From the NCBI RefSeq assembly GCF_000282195.1, contig NZ_AKJT01000069.1, positions 1-64,000 of the forward strand: a stretch of DNA of 64,000 nt, in the 5' to 3' direction. Positions 26,032 to 35,547 of the stretch are shown here, piece by piece. Positions within the stretch are counted from its first letter, which is position 1, and the number at the start of each line of letters is the position of its first letter. The position numbers were made by a program, and so were the translations under genes. Below the pieces are notes generated by a model, which made no database searches, had not been told where the DNA came from, and saw only the letters and a program-made list of their open reading frames with translations. The DNA is from Pseudomonas sp. GM18 (GTDB lineage Bacteria > Pseudomonadota > Gammaproteobacteria > Pseudomonadales > Pseudomonadaceae).

Positions 26032-27693
26032 TTAGTGGAAGAGAACAGCCGTTTTCTGCAGGGTCACCCAAACACCCCACGCCAATGGAATCCCCACCAC
26101 CAGCCACGCAGCCACCGCCAAAGGCTTGGTGCCCGCATCCGCTTTCCACTCCAGCACAGTGCTGGCGTCAGCACCTTTGTCGTGGCCCAGCGCCTGTTCG
26201 GCGGCCAGTTCAGCGTCGGTCATGAAGTACTTGTCGGCCACCGGGCGCACCAGCAGGTTGCAGATGAAACCCAGCACCAGCAGGCCCGCGAGAATGTACA
26301 GGGTGATGTCGTACGCTGCGGCACGTTCAACGCCGATGCTCAGCTGATATTCACGCAGATAGTTCACCAACACCGGCCCCAACACACCCGCCGCCGCCCA
26401 GGCCGTCAGCAGACGACCGTGGATCGCGCCGACCATTTGCGTACCGAACAGGTCCGCCAGGTAAGCCGGCACCGTCGCAAAACCACCGCCGTACATCGAC
26501 AGGATGATGCAGAACGCCGCCACGAACAGCGCAACGCTGCCCAGGTGACCGAGGTTCGGGATCAGCGCGTAAAGGGCGAAACCCAAGGCGAAGAACACAA
26601 AATAGGTGTTTTTGCGGCCCAGGTAGTCCGAGAACGAAGCCCAGAAAAACCGGCCACCGATGTTGAACAGGCTCAGCAAACCGGTGAAACCGGCAGCAAT
26701 GGCAGCGATCGAAGCCAGTTGCGAAGCGTCCAGCTGACCGAACGTCAGGTCGTTGCCAAGCAATTTACCGGCGAACACTTCCTGCAACAGCGGCGAAGCC
26801 ATGCCGAGGATGCCGATACCCGCCGAAACGTTCAGGCACAGCACCAGCCACACCAGACGGAATTGCGGGGTCTTCCACGCCACATTCACGTGGACGTGGC
26901 GATGAGTGATCATCGCGTTCGAGGCTTTTTTCGCCGGGGCCGTCCAGCCTTCAGGCTTCCAGCCGGTTGGCGGAACGCGATAGGACAGCGCGCCACCGAT
27001 CATGAACACGAAATAGATCGCGGCCATCACCAGGAAGCTCTGCCATACACCGACACTGGTTGGCGAAGCAAAGTGGCCCATCAGGGCTGCAGCCAGTGGA
27101 GCGCCGACCATCGCGCCGCCACCGAAACCCATGATCGCCATGCCGGTCGCCATGCCGCGCTTGTCCGGGAACCACTTGATCAGGGTCGAGACCGGCGAGA
27201 TGTAGCCCAACCCCAGGCCGATACCGCCAATGACTCCGGAGCCGATCCACATCAGCCAGATCTGGTGGGTATAGACCCCCAACGCCGAAATCAGCAGACC
27301 GCCACACCAGCACAATGCCGACACAACGCCCGCCTTGCGAGGACCTGCGTGTTCGAGCCAGCCACCCCAGATCGCTGCCGAGCAGCCAAGGAAGATGAAG
27401 AACAGGGTGTAGATCCAGCCGAGCATCGAGATCGGCCAGTCGCATTGAGACGAAAAGACCTGGGCGATGAAGCTCATGTCCGGCGCGCAAGTCACGGCTT
27501 TGGTGACGCCCAGGGCTTTGGACAGTGGCAGCCAGAACACCGAAAAGCCGTAGGCCATGCCGATGCACAGGTGGATGGCCAGAGCGGCCGGTGGTACAAG
27601 CCAACGGTTAAAACCGGGCTTGGCGATGATGCGCTCCTTGGACAGGAACGCAGGCTGGTCGGCAAAGCCGTCCGCCGTGATGCTCGTAGTCAT
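26032..27693 (-). CDS. OFA-family MFS transporter
   Basis: This 553-residue multi-span permease has the OFA (oxalate/formate antiporter) pattern: FNRWLVPPAALAIHLCIGMAYGFSVFWLPLSK, then GGIGLGLGYISPVSTLIKWFPDKRGMATGMAIMGFG. A large loop carries GWTAPAKKASNAMITHRHVHVNVAW. The C-terminus adds a long hydrophilic stretch (ELAAEQALGHDKGADASTVLEWKADAG) and a final membrane segment. The substrate is probably a small carboxylate, but this cannot be read directly. ATG at 27693 gives MTTSITADGF; the longer upstream frame is unlikely. Confidence 0.85.
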   Translation of the reverse strand: MTTSITADGFADQPAFLSKERIIAKPGFNRWLVPPAALAIHLCIGMAYGFSVFWLPLSKALGVTKAVTCAPDMSFIAQVFSSQCDWPISMLGWIYTLFFIFLGCSAAIWGGWLEHAGPRKAGVVSALCWCGGLLISALGVYTHQIWLMWIGSGVIGGIGLGLGYISPVSTLIKWFPDKRGMATGMAIMGFGGGAMVGAPLAAALMGHFASPTSVGVWQSFLVMAAIYFVFMIGGALSYRVPPTGWKPEGWTAPAKKASNAMITHRHVHVNVAWKTPQFRLVWLVLCLNVSAGIGILGMASPLLQEVFAGKLLGNDLTFGQLDASQLASIAAIAAGFTGLLSLFNIGGRFFWASFSDYLGRKNTYFVFFALGFALYALIPNLGHLGSVALFVAAFCIILSMYGGGFATVPAYLADLFGTQMVGAIHGRLLTAWAAAGVLGPVLVNYLREYQLSIGVERAAAYDITLYILAGLLVLGFICNLLVRPVADKYFMTDAELAAEQALGHDKGADASTVLEWKADAGTKPLAVAAWLVVGIPLAWGVWVTLQKTAVLFH

Positions 27694-27962
27694 GGTGTTT
27701 CCCCCAATTATTAGTAGGGTTCGCCAGCGCTCCTCACCCCCAGCCTTTATGCACGCAGGCATGACTATTTTTAGGTGAAGCTTCATTTTGGTGCGACATC
27801 ACGTCGCAGAAGGACGGACGAACGGGCAGAGGTTACCATTTGCACGTGACAGAAAAACCAAACTGATATCACCTTTTGTATGTCATCCGATCTCGTACCA
27901 CTGGATGAACATTGTTTTCACGCGTACGGGGAATGGCTCCGTTTAACTTCACAGGAATCTCC

Positions 27963-28367
27963 ATGCCGATCATCGTCGAGCTGCTGAACCAGGCCACTTA
28001 TCAGGATCAGCAAGATCTGCAGAAGATCTACCGCGACGCCCCAGACTGGCTGTTTGCGCCATTTACAGGGGATGCCGGGCTGATCGAAAGCTGCTTGCGG
28101 GACGGCTCGCTGATCGCCGGACGCTTCAACGATCGCTTGCTGGGCGCAGCACGTCTGCAACGGCACCATGACACCTGGCATTTGTCCCATTTATGCGTGC
28201 GAAAAATCACCCGCCGCCGTGGTGTTGCCGAGCGCCTGGTGAGCGAAGCGCAGAAAATGGCGGCGCAATCGGGCGCGACATTGCACTTGCTGGCGCCTGC
28301 CGGGCACCTAGAAGCCCAGGCGCTGGCGGCTAAGCTGAAAGTGCCGCTGGATGTGCTCCCGACATGA
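27963..28367 (+). CDS. PanZ/PanM-like GNAT domain protein
   Basis: This 134-residue GNAT-fold protein resembles PanZ, the acetyl-CoA sensor that promotes PanD maturation. Features are DLQKIYRDAPDWLFAPF, then LLGAARLQRHHDTWHLSHLCVRKITRRRGVAERL. In the acetyl-CoA loop the Q/RxxGxG motif is RRRGVA. It could be an ordinary N-acetyltransferase. The ATG at 27963 is used because upstream codons are not conserved-looking. Confidence 0.6.
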   Translation: MPIIVELLNQATYQDQQDLQKIYRDAPDWLFAPFTGDAGLIESCLRDGSLIAGRFNDRLLGAARLQRHHDTWHLSHLCVRKITRRRGVAERLVSEAQKMAAQSGATLHLLAPAGHLEAQALAAKLKVPLDVLPT

Positions 28368-28444
28368 TCGCTGACCGGGCGGCCACTTCGGGGCGCTATA
28401 CTCCCCGGCTAAATTTCGAATTCGACTAATACAAGGACTCGCCC

Positions 28445-30679
28445 ATGAAAGCGTTCGGCAAAATCCTGGGTCTGGTACTTCTCGGGCTGTTGCTGATCAT
28501 TGTGGCGCTGGGCTTTGCCCTGACCCACCTCTTCGATCCCAACGACTATAAAGACGAGATTCGCCAGATTGCCCGCGACAAGGCCCACATCGAGCTGACG
28601 CTCAATGGCGATATCGGCTGGAGCCTGTTCCCTTGGCTGGGCCTGGAGTTGCACGAAGCCAGTGTGGCGACCCTGGCCAAGCCCACCGAGCCGTTTGCTG
28701 ACCTGCAGATGCTCGGCCTGTCGGTCCGCGTGATTCCGCTGCTGCGCCGCGAAGTGCAGATGAGCGATGTGCGCGTCGAAGGCCTGAACCTGCGCCTGAA
28801 CCGCGACAAGGACGGCCACGGCAACTGGGAAGACATCGGCAAGGTGCCGGCGCCTGCCGCTCCGACGACCCCGGCCATGCCGTCCGCCGCCACCGGCGAA
28901 CCCGCGCCAACGACCACCGCCCAGGCAGAAAAACCGGCTCAGCCGATCCGCTTGGACATCGACAGCCTGACCGTCAACAACGCCCGCGTTGAGTACAGCG
29001 ATGAGAAAACCGGCAAGCAGTTCAGCGCCGAAAGCATCCAGCTGAGTACCGGCCCGGTACATGACTCGACCAACATCCCGGTCAAACTCACGGCGTTCCT
29101 GGGTACCAACCAACCGGTTCTGCGAGTGCGGACCGAGCTGGCCGGCGAGCTGCGTTTCGAGCGTGCGCTGCAGCGCTACAAATTCGAAGACATGAAACTC
29201 TCCGGCGAAGTCTCTGGCGATCCGCTGCAAGGCAAGACCATGACCTTCGCCGCTCAAGGTCAGTTGCTGCTGGACAAGGCCGCCAACGTCGCCGAATGGA
29301 CCGGAATCAAGATCTCCGCCAACCAGTTGCGCGCCTTGGGTGAACTGAAGGCCAACGACCTCGACAAGACTCCGCAAATCAGCGGTGGCCTGTCGATTGC
29401 CCAATTCGATCTGGCGAAATTCGTCGACAGCATCGGCCAGAAACTTCCGGCGATGGCCGAAGGCAGCCTGAGCAAAGTCGAACTGGTCAGCCAGGTGGCC
29501 GGCACGCCGACCAGCCTGTCGCTCGACAACCTCAACCTGAAACTCGACGACAGCAACTTCAGCGGCCGCATCGCTATCGAAGACTTCGCCAAACAATCAC
29601 TGCGGGCAACCCTCAAGGCTGACACCTTTAACGTCGACCGTTACCTGCCGCCGAAATCCGCCGAAGCCAATAGCGCAACTCAGGTGCGCAAGGCCGAAGT
29701 CGCCAGCACCGAGGCCGAGGCCATGGCCGGCGCGGGCAGCACGCCGCTGCCACCTTCACCAACCAAAGGCCCTTGGAGCACTGAACATCTGTTGCCGGTG
29801 GAGCGCTTGAGCAAACTCGACGTGGACGCCGACCTGACCTTCGGCCAACTGACCCTCGACAAACTGCCGATTCAGAACGCGGCGCTCAAGGCTAACGGCC
29901 AGGGCGGCTTGCTGACTCTGGAGAACTTGCGCGGCGATCTGTACGACGGTGACTTCGAAGCCAAGGGCACCCTGGATGTACGCCAGCAAGTGCCGGCGCT
30001 GAACATGCAGACACGCATCAGCAAAGTGCCTGTGGAAAAAATCCTCGAAAGCCAGGGGAAAAATCCGCCGGTCAAAGGCCTGGTCACGCTCAACAGCGCC
30101 CTGACAGGCAGCGGCAATAGCCAGAGCGCGCTGATCGACAGCCTCAACGGCAACGCCAGTTTCGTCATCAACAACGGCATGTTGCTCAATGCCAACCTTG
30201 AGCAACAGCTGTGCAAAGGCATCGCCACCCTGAATCGCAAAACCCTCAGTGGCGAACCGCGGGGCAAGGACACGCCGTTCGAGGAGCTCAAGGGCAACCT
30301 GATTTTGCGCAACGGCGTGGCCAATAACCCGGACCTGAAAGTGCGAGTCCCGGGGATGACCGTCAACGGTAGCGGCGACATCGACCTGCGGGTACTGGGC
30401 ATGGATTACCGCCTCGGCATCATCGTCGAAGGCGACAAGAGCGACATGCCAGACCCGGCTTGTCAGGTCGGCGAGAAATTCGTCGGCATCGAATGGCCGC
30501 TGCGCTGCCGTGGTCCGCTAGAGCTGGGCGCCAAGGCTTGCCGCCTCGACAACGAACGCATGAGCCAAGTCGCCAGCAAACTGGCCGGTGAGCGGATCAG
30601 CGAAAAAATCGACGAGAAGCTCGGCGACAAAGTCAGCCCGGAACTGAAAAACGCGCTCAAGGGGCTGTTCAAGCGATGA
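28445..30679 (+). CDS. AsmA family protein
   Basis: This 744-residue protein has one N-terminal membrane anchor (KILGLVLLGLLLIIVALGFALTHLFDPNDYK) and an AsmA domain (IELTLNGDIGWSLFPWLGLELHEASV). Long beta-rich repeats follow, with a Pro/Ala/Thr linker at about residues 136-165. The C-terminal AsmA_2 part holds GMTVNGSGDIDLRVLGMDYRLGI. AsmA-like proteins bridge inner and outer membranes and are linked to lipid transport. Its stop overlaps the mutY start (ATGA). Confidence 0.92.
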   Translation: MKAFGKILGLVLLGLLLIIVALGFALTHLFDPNDYKDEIRQIARDKAHIELTLNGDIGWSLFPWLGLELHEASVATLAKPTEPFADLQMLGLSVRVIPLLRREVQMSDVRVEGLNLRLNRDKDGHGNWEDIGKVPAPAAPTTPAMPSAATGEPAPTTTAQAEKPAQPIRLDIDSLTVNNARVEYSDEKTGKQFSAESIQLSTGPVHDSTNIPVKLTAFLGTNQPVLRVRTELAGELRFERALQRYKFEDMKLSGEVSGDPLQGKTMTFAAQGQLLLDKAANVAEWTGIKISANQLRALGELKANDLDKTPQISGGLSIAQFDLAKFVDSIGQKLPAMAEGSLSKVELVSQVAGTPTSLSLDNLNLKLDDSNFSGRIAIEDFAKQSLRATLKADTFNVDRYLPPKSAEANSATQVRKAEVASTEAEAMAGAGSTPLPPSPTKGPWSTEHLLPVERLSKLDVDADLTFGQLTLDKLPIQNAALKANGQGGLLTLENLRGDLYDGDFEAKGTLDVRQQVPALNMQTRISKVPVEKILESQGKNPPVKGLVTLNSALTGSGNSQSALIDSLNGNASFVINNGMLLNANLEQQLCKGIATLNRKTLSGEPRGKDTPFEELKGNLILRNGVANNPDLKVRVPGMTVNGSGDIDLRVLGMDYRLGIIVEGDKSDMPDPACQVGEKFVGIEWPLRCRGPLELGAKACRLDNERMSQVASKLAGERISEKIDEKLGDKVSPELKNALKGLFKR

Positions 30680-31743
30680 GAGCCGAGCAGTTTTCAACAG
30701 CCGTGCTGGATTGGTACGACCGCCACGGCCGCCACGATTTGCCGTGGCAACAGGGCATCACCCCTTACCGGGTGTGGGTCTCGGAAATAATGCTGCAACA
30801 GACCCAGGTCAGTACGGTGCTGAACTACTTCGACCGGTTCATGGCCTCGCTGCCCACCGTCGAAGCCCTGGCCGCAGCACCGGAAGACGAAGTGCTGCAC
30901 CTGTGGACCGGCCTCGGTTACTACACCCGCGCGCGCAATCTGCAAAAGACCGCGAAGATTGTGGTCGCCGAATACGGCGGCGAGTTTCCCCGTGATGTGG
31001 AAAAACTCACCGAGCTGCCGGGTATCGGTCTGTCCACGGCCGGGGCGATTGCCAGCCTGAGCATGGGCATCCGCGCCCCGATCCTCGACGGCAACGTCAA
31101 ACGGGTGCTGGCGCGCTTTACCGCGCAAGAGGGTTATCCGGGCGAGCCGAAGGTCGCCAAACAGCTGTGGGCCAACGCTGAGCGCTTCACGCCATACGAT
31201 CGGGTCAACGCCTACACCCAGGCGATGATGGATCTGGGCGCGACGCTCTGCACCCGCAGCAAGCCGAGCTGCCTGCTCTGCCCGCTGGAAAAGGGCTGCG
31301 AAGCACACATGCTCGGCCTGGAAACCCGCTACCCGATCCCCAAGCCACGCAAAGCCGTGCCACAGAAGCGCACGCTGATGCCGATGCTCGCCAACGGCGA
31401 CGGCGCGATTCTGCTTTACCGTCGCCCTTCCACGGGCCTGTGGGGCGGTCTCTGGAGCCTGCCGGAACTCGATGACCTCGACGACCTGCAACATCTGGCC
31501 TCGCAGCACTCGCTGGAACTGGGCAGCCAGCAGGCACTGCCGAGCCTGGTGCACACCTTCAGCCACTTTCAATTATCCATCGAACCCTGGCTGGTGCAGG
31601 TCCAGGAGGCCGGCCATCACGTGGCCGAGGCCGACTGGCTCTGGTATAACCTCGCCACCCCGCCGCGCCTGGGCCTTGCCGCCCCGGTCAAAACCTTGCT
31701 CGAACGCGCGGCCGCCGTATTGAACGCAGGAGAGTCGTCATGA
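30676..31743 (+). CDS. mutY: A/G-specific adenine DNA glycosylase
   Basis: This 355-residue enzyme removes adenine mispaired with 8-oxoguanine. The catalytic Glu is in SEIMLQQTQVSTV, the HhH motif is LPGIGLSTAGAI and the catalytic Asp is in PILDGNVKRVLAR. The [4Fe-4S] ligands follow the C-x6-C-x2-C-x5-C spacing (CTRSKPSCLLCPLEKGC). The C-terminal NUDIX-like domain reads 8-oxoG. It is coupled to asmA and to yggX by ATGA overlaps. Confidence 0.97.
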   Translation: MRAEQFSTAVLDWYDRHGRHDLPWQQGITPYRVWVSEIMLQQTQVSTVLNYFDRFMASLPTVEALAAAPEDEVLHLWTGLGYYTRARNLQKTAKIVVAEYGGEFPRDVEKLTELPGIGLSTAGAIASLSMGIRAPILDGNVKRVLARFTAQEGYPGEPKVAKQLWANAERFTPYDRVNAYTQAMMDLGATLCTRSKPSCLLCPLEKGCEAHMLGLETRYPIPKPRKAVPQKRTLMPMLANGDGAILLYRRPSTGLWGGLWSLPELDDLDDLQHLASQHSLELGSQQALPSLVHTFSHFQLSIEPWLVQVQEAGHHVAEADWLWYNLATPPRLGLAAPVKTLLERAAAVLNAGESS

Positions 31744-32012
31744 CCCGCACCATCATGTGCCGCAAGTACAAAGAAGAACTGCCCGCCCTGGAGCGCGCTC
31801 CATTCCCGGGCGCAAAAGGTCAGGACATTTTTGACCACGTCTCGGCCAAGGCCTGGGCCGACTGGCAGAAACACCAGACCCTGCTGATCAACGAAAAACG
31901 CCTGAACATGATGAACGCCGAAGACCGCAAATACCTTCAGGGCGAAATGGACAAGTTCTTTTCCGGCGAGGAATACGCCAAGGCCGAAGGCTACGTTCCA
32001 CCTGCTCAATAA
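31740..32012 (+). CDS. yggX: Oxidative damage protection protein YggX
   Basis: This 90-residue protein is linked to iron trafficking and protection of Fe-S clusters. The family cysteine is near the N-terminus (TIMCRKYKEELPALERAPFPGAKG). The pattern KAWADWQKHQTLLINEKRLNMMNAEDRKYL is diagnostic. The mutY-yggX pair, overlapping by ATGA, is conserved in gammaproteobacteria and fits a shared oxidative-damage role. Confidence 0.96.
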   Translation: MTRTIMCRKYKEELPALERAPFPGAKGQDIFDHVSAKAWADWQKHQTLLINEKRLNMMNAEDRKYLQGEMDKFFSGEEYAKAEGYVPPAQ

Positions 32013-32115
32013 TTGATCAAAATCCGGGGTCGGCACGTAAGCGACGGTAATAATTAAATATTTTTTGAAAACTTGCTTGACGACCCCCTGAAAAACCCGT
32101 TTAATGCGCCCCGTT

Positions 32116-32191
32116 GCCCAGATAGCTCAGTCGGTAGAGCAGGGGATTGAAAATCCCCGTGTCGGCGGTTCGATTCCGTCTCTGGGCACCA
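32116..32191 (+). tRNA. tRNA-Phe (GAA)
   Basis: A complete 76-base cloverleaf is visible. The acceptor stem GCCCAGA pairs with TCTGGGC, the D-arm is GCTCAGTCGGTAGAGC and the anticodon stem is GGGGA/TCCCC with GAA in the loop. The T-arm is GGCGGTTCGATTCCGTC and CCA is encoded. Confidence 0.97.
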
Positions 32192-32198
32192 AATACCG

Positions 32199-32231
32199 AA
32201 AACCCTGAATCGCAAGATTCAGGGTTTTTTT
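32199..32231 (+). terminator. tRNA-Phe terminator
   Basis: AAACCCTGAATC pairs with GATTCAGGGTTT around GCAA and is followed by T7. Confidence 0.95.
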
Positions 32232-32275
32232 ATGCCTGCGATTTAATCGGGCATCACGCAAGCCACCTCTCCTGA

Positions 32276-32725
32276 CTAGTTTTGACCGCCCCAGTGGAAA
32301 ACCAGATTGCGAGCGGCACCACTGCCGACATCCGCTGTATCACGCCGCACCTCACCTTTATGCGTGGCGACAACGGTGTACTTGCCGGCCGGCAGCTGAA
32401 CGTAAACCAACGGTCCAGCCTCACTCAGTGTCAGCACGGTCTGCCCTGCGGCTTTCTGAATAACCAGATCCACATCGGGAACGTATTCGTCCTGAGGCCC
32501 GGTAGAGAAGGTCATGTGCAGGTTGTAGCCCTTGGTTTGTTGAATGGCTTTAGCCTCGTCCTCTCCAATCCCCCCGGACAGGTAGGTAATCCCGTTTTGC
32601 TGTTGCTGCTGGACTTGCACGGCTGAGCTGTCGATCGGCTCAAGGCTGGCGGCGTTAAGCACGAATGGCAACATCAGTACGCCGACAGCGGCAATGGGCA
32701 GCATGAATGAATGGACGTACTTCAT
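32276..32725 (-). CDS. Exported protein with beta-rich domain, unknown function
   Basis: This 149-residue protein has a signal peptide (MLPIAAVGVLMLPFVLNAA) and a glutamine run (VQVQQQQQN). A GYNLHMTFSTGPQDEYVPDVDLVI region and a carboxypeptidase-regulatory/transthyretin-like end (GPLVYVQLPAGKYTVVATHKGEV) follow. Similar small periplasmic proteins occur in Pseudomonas, but I know of no function. The start is the first ATG (MKYVHSF). Confidence 0.7.
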   Translation of the reverse strand: MKYVHSFMLPIAAVGVLMLPFVLNAASLEPIDSSAVQVQQQQQNGITYLSGGIGEDEAKAIQQTKGYNLHMTFSTGPQDEYVPDVDLVIQKAAGQTVLTLSEAGPLVYVQLPAGKYTVVATHKGEVRRDTADVGSGAARNLVFHWGGQN

Positions 32726-32988
32726 GATGGCGACTCCCGGGTTACACAGAACCCAATCGTTACTCCTTTTAGATTTATCGCCGGATACTCAAGTTTTAGA
32801 ACGATTCGGAATTGGGTTAACTACGAATCGGACTACGCAATCCGCTCCTCAAATACAGGGAGCAATCGGTTTGGTCCTGCATAACGAATCCGGCATTTCC
32901 TTCCGGTTTACCAGCAGCGCCCGGCATCGCCGACTATCGCTCTCTTGCCATCCTCTTGCGCCTGTCTCCTTCAGCCGCGGAAGATGTC

Positions 32989-34053
32989 ATGAGCACCCTC
33001 AAACCCGATAACACTCAAGATCCACAAATGGCTTCACTGCTCGGCAGTCTTGGCGAACTGATCCGTGAAGCGCGTCAGAAGGTGCTGCGAGCGGTCGATA
33101 CCGTTCAGGTGCAAACCTGTTGGCAGATCGGCCGGCATATTGTGGAATTCGAGCAGGAAGGGGCTCGGCGGGCGGCTTATGGCAAGCAGCTGCTGTCGAC
33201 ACTGGCGCATGCACTGACAGCGGAGTTTGGAAAAGGCTTCGACACCTCTAATCTCCGTTACATGCGCCAGTTCTATCAAGCATTCCCAATTCGTGACGCA
33301 CTGCGTCACGAATTGAGCTGGACCCACTACCGCAGGCTGCTGCGAGTCGACAACGACAACGCTCGCCACTGGTACATGAACGAATCAGCGCTCCAGAACT
33401 GGTCAAGTCGCGCCCTTGAGCGCCAGATCAACACCCTCTACTACGAACGCCTGCTGGCGAGCCGCGACCGGTCTGCCGTCAAACAGGAAGCCGCCACCAA
33501 CATCCAACAAATCAACGCCAGCCCTCGGGATTTCATCCGGGACCCCGTGCTACTGGAGTTTCTCGGCCTGCCCAATGCGGGCCTGGTTCAGGAAAGCGAA
33601 CTTGAACAAGCACTGATCAATCAACTTCAGGGTTTTCTGCTCGAACTGGGCAAAGGCTTCGCCTTCATCGCTCGCCAGCAACGCATCAGTACCGACAGCA
33701 GAGATTTCTACATCGACCTGGTGTTCTACAACTACCTGCTCAAATGCTTCGTCATCTTTGATCTCAAGCGCGGTGAACTGACCCACCAGGATGTCGGCCA
33801 GATGGACATGTATGTGCGCATGTACGACGACCTCAAGCGCGGTCAGGAGGATGGCCCCACCGTCGGCATCATTCTCTGCGCGCAGAAAGATGAATCGGTG
33901 GTGCGCTATTCGGTGCTGCAAGGCAACGAACAGCTGTTCGCCAGCAAGTACAGACTGGTACTGCCCAGTGAGGAGGAACTTCGTGCAGAACTGGATAGGG
34001 AGCGAGCGATGCTTGAAGAGCGATTACTCAAGCGCCCCGATAAGCGCGGGTAG
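32989..34053 (+). CDS. YhcG-type PDDEXK nuclease domain protein (DUF1016)
   Basis: This 354-residue protein has the DUF1016 N-terminal helical domain (VQTCWQIGRHIVEFEQEGARRAAYGKQLL...YMRQFYQAFP). A PDDEXK nuclease domain follows, with candidate active-site residues in DFYIDLVFYN and CFVIFDLKRGELTHQDVGQMDMYV. Members are often found in genomic islands with restriction systems and retrons, though the cellular role is unsettled. It stands alone next to tRNA-Phe in otherwise core DNA. The ATG at 32989 matches the family start better than the upstream one. Confidence 0.85.
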   Translation: MSTLKPDNTQDPQMASLLGSLGELIREARQKVLRAVDTVQVQTCWQIGRHIVEFEQEGARRAAYGKQLLSTLAHALTAEFGKGFDTSNLRYMRQFYQAFPIRDALRHELSWTHYRRLLRVDNDNARHWYMNESALQNWSSRALERQINTLYYERLLASRDRSAVKQEAATNIQQINASPRDFIRDPVLLEFLGLPNAGLVQESELEQALINQLQGFLLELGKGFAFIARQQRISTDSRDFYIDLVFYNYLLKCFVIFDLKRGELTHQDVGQMDMYVRMYDDLKRGQEDGPTVGIILCAQKDESVVRYSVLQGNEQLFASKYRLVLPSEEELRAELDRERAMLEERLLKRPDKRG

Positions 34054-34112
34054 ATTGTTCATAAACGGCGTGAAGACTATGGTGAGTGACTCGTCGCAAA
34101 GGTTCAAAGCCG

Positions 34113-35087
34113 ATGAACTTGCAGGACATGCCCTCACTGGCCCCGACTCAACTCGAGTTGCCGTTGCCCACCCGCACACCCGGCGAATCCTTCAAGGAGC
34201 CCGCCGCCGACGGCTTCCTCCTTGGCGGCTTCAGCTGGCGGCACGCCCTTCAAGACCCATCACGCCCGGTGGTGATCATCAACGCCGCCACCTCAGTCCG
34301 TTGCCGGCACTACTCGCGCTTCGCCGATTACCTGTTCGCCAATGGCTTCGACGTGATCACTTATGACTACCGCGGCATCGGCGAGTCGCGCCCCGAATCA
34401 TTGAAAGGGCTTGAGGCCTCATGGTCTGACTGGGGCGCGCTGGATTTCGAGGCGATGCTGCAAAGGGCGCAACGCGAGTTTGCAGGACAACCCATCAATG
34501 TCGTCGGCCACAGCTTTGGCGGCTGTGCTGCGGGACTGGGCGCTTCCGGGCATGTGATCCAACGCCTGGTGACGGTGGGCGCGCAGTTCGCTTACTGGCG
34601 CGACTACGCCCCTGCCCATCGTTGGCGGATGCTTGCCAAATGGCACGTGGTGATGCCGTTGATGACGATGCTTTGCGGCTACTTCCCGGGTAAACGTCTG
34701 GGCTGGCTCGAAGACACCCCCGCCGGCGTGGTTCGCGATTGGAGCATGCCCAGCGCCCGATATGAGCAACGCCCCAGCGGTCGCCTCATCCACGCCAAAA
34801 CCGGCCAGCTGCCCTTCGCCAACGTCAGCGCACAAACCCTGGCCATCAGCCTCAGCGACGACCCCTATGGCACGATTCCAGCCATCGAGCGCCTGCTCGG
34901 CTACTTCACCAACAGTACAAATACCCACCTGAGAATCGAGCCACAGGACATCGACGAAGAAGAAGTCGGACATTTCGCCTTTTTTCGCAGCGCATACCAA
35001 GCCACACTATGGCCCATTGCATTGTCCTGGCTGCGGACCGGCGAGCTGGCCCCCGATACACCCGGGCGGCGAGTGCCACGCAGTTGA
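34113..35087 (+). CDS. Alpha/beta hydrolase
   Basis: This 324-residue hydrolase-fold protein has PVVIINAATSVRCRHYSRFADYL, then YDYRGIGESRP, and the nucleophile elbow GHSFGG (Ser in VVGHSFGGCAAG). A C-terminal His lies in EEVGHFAFFRS. The substrate is unknown. These resemble COG4757-type predicted alpha/beta hydrolases. The ATG at 34113 opens the conserved-looking part. It is followed after 37 bases by the first of two small paralogs. Confidence 0.8.
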   Translation: MNLQDMPSLAPTQLELPLPTRTPGESFKEPAADGFLLGGFSWRHALQDPSRPVVIINAATSVRCRHYSRFADYLFANGFDVITYDYRGIGESRPESLKGLEASWSDWGALDFEAMLQRAQREFAGQPINVVGHSFGGCAAGLGASGHVIQRLVTVGAQFAYWRDYAPAHRWRMLAKWHVVMPLMTMLCGYFPGKRLGWLEDTPAGVVRDWSMPSARYEQRPSGRLIHAKTGQLPFANVSAQTLAISLSDDPYGTIPAIERLLGYFTNSTNTHLRIEPQDIDEEEVGHFAFFRSAYQATLWPIALSWLRTGELAPDTPGRRVPRS

Positions 35088-35124
35088 TTGATGCGCCCTC
35101 TCAACGAATTACGGAACGACGCCC

Positions 35125-35541
35125 ATGGCCTCCGCCAACAAGCAGAACAAACGCGCCTCCCGCGCCAAAGCAAAGGCCAAGCAGAACCGCACCCAGCGGG
35201 CCGCCGCGCCGGTCGAGCTGGACCCGAACGACGATCGCATCGATTTCGAATCGGTGGACCTGACCGAACTGTTCAAAAAAATGATCGACGCCGAAAAGAC
35301 CAGCCAGCAGGCAATGTGCACAGCCTTCCTTGAAGACCCGCTGCTGGAGCTGGTGTACGAACAGGAAGGCGAAGAAGGTGCGATGGACTTCATCCTCGCG
35401 GCGCTGATCGAGTACCGCCAATGGTCCACCGAGACCGACGAAGCCGGCGCCCTGGCGTGGATCGAATCCCCGGCCTTCCAGGCTGATTACGTGGCGGCGT
35501 CCGACGCCATCGCGGCCCAAACCCAACAGAAAACCCACTGA
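35125..35541 (+). CDS. Lysine-rich small protein, tandem paralog A
   Basis: This 138-residue protein starts with a basic, Lys/Ala/Arg-rich tail (MASANKQNKRASRAKAKAKQ) suited to binding nucleic acid or ribosomes. An acidic, helical domain follows (LFKKMIDAEKTSQQAMCTAFLEDPLLELV...MDFILAALIEYRQWS). No known family is recognised. The next gene has the same architecture, so this is a local duplication. The start codon follows a plausible ribosome site and gives the shared N-terminus. Confidence 0.7.
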   Translation: MASANKQNKRASRAKAKAKQNRTQRAAAPVELDPNDDRIDFESVDLTELFKKMIDAEKTSQQAMCTAFLEDPLLELVYEQEGEEGAMDFILAALIEYRQWSTETDEAGALAWIESPAFQADYVAASDAIAAQTQQKTH

Positions 35542-35547
35542 GTTCCC

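Noticed and set aside
26035..27714. 559-codon open frame on the plus strand
   Set aside because: It is antisense to the OFA transporter and rich in Gln/His/Arg as expected of a shadow frame.
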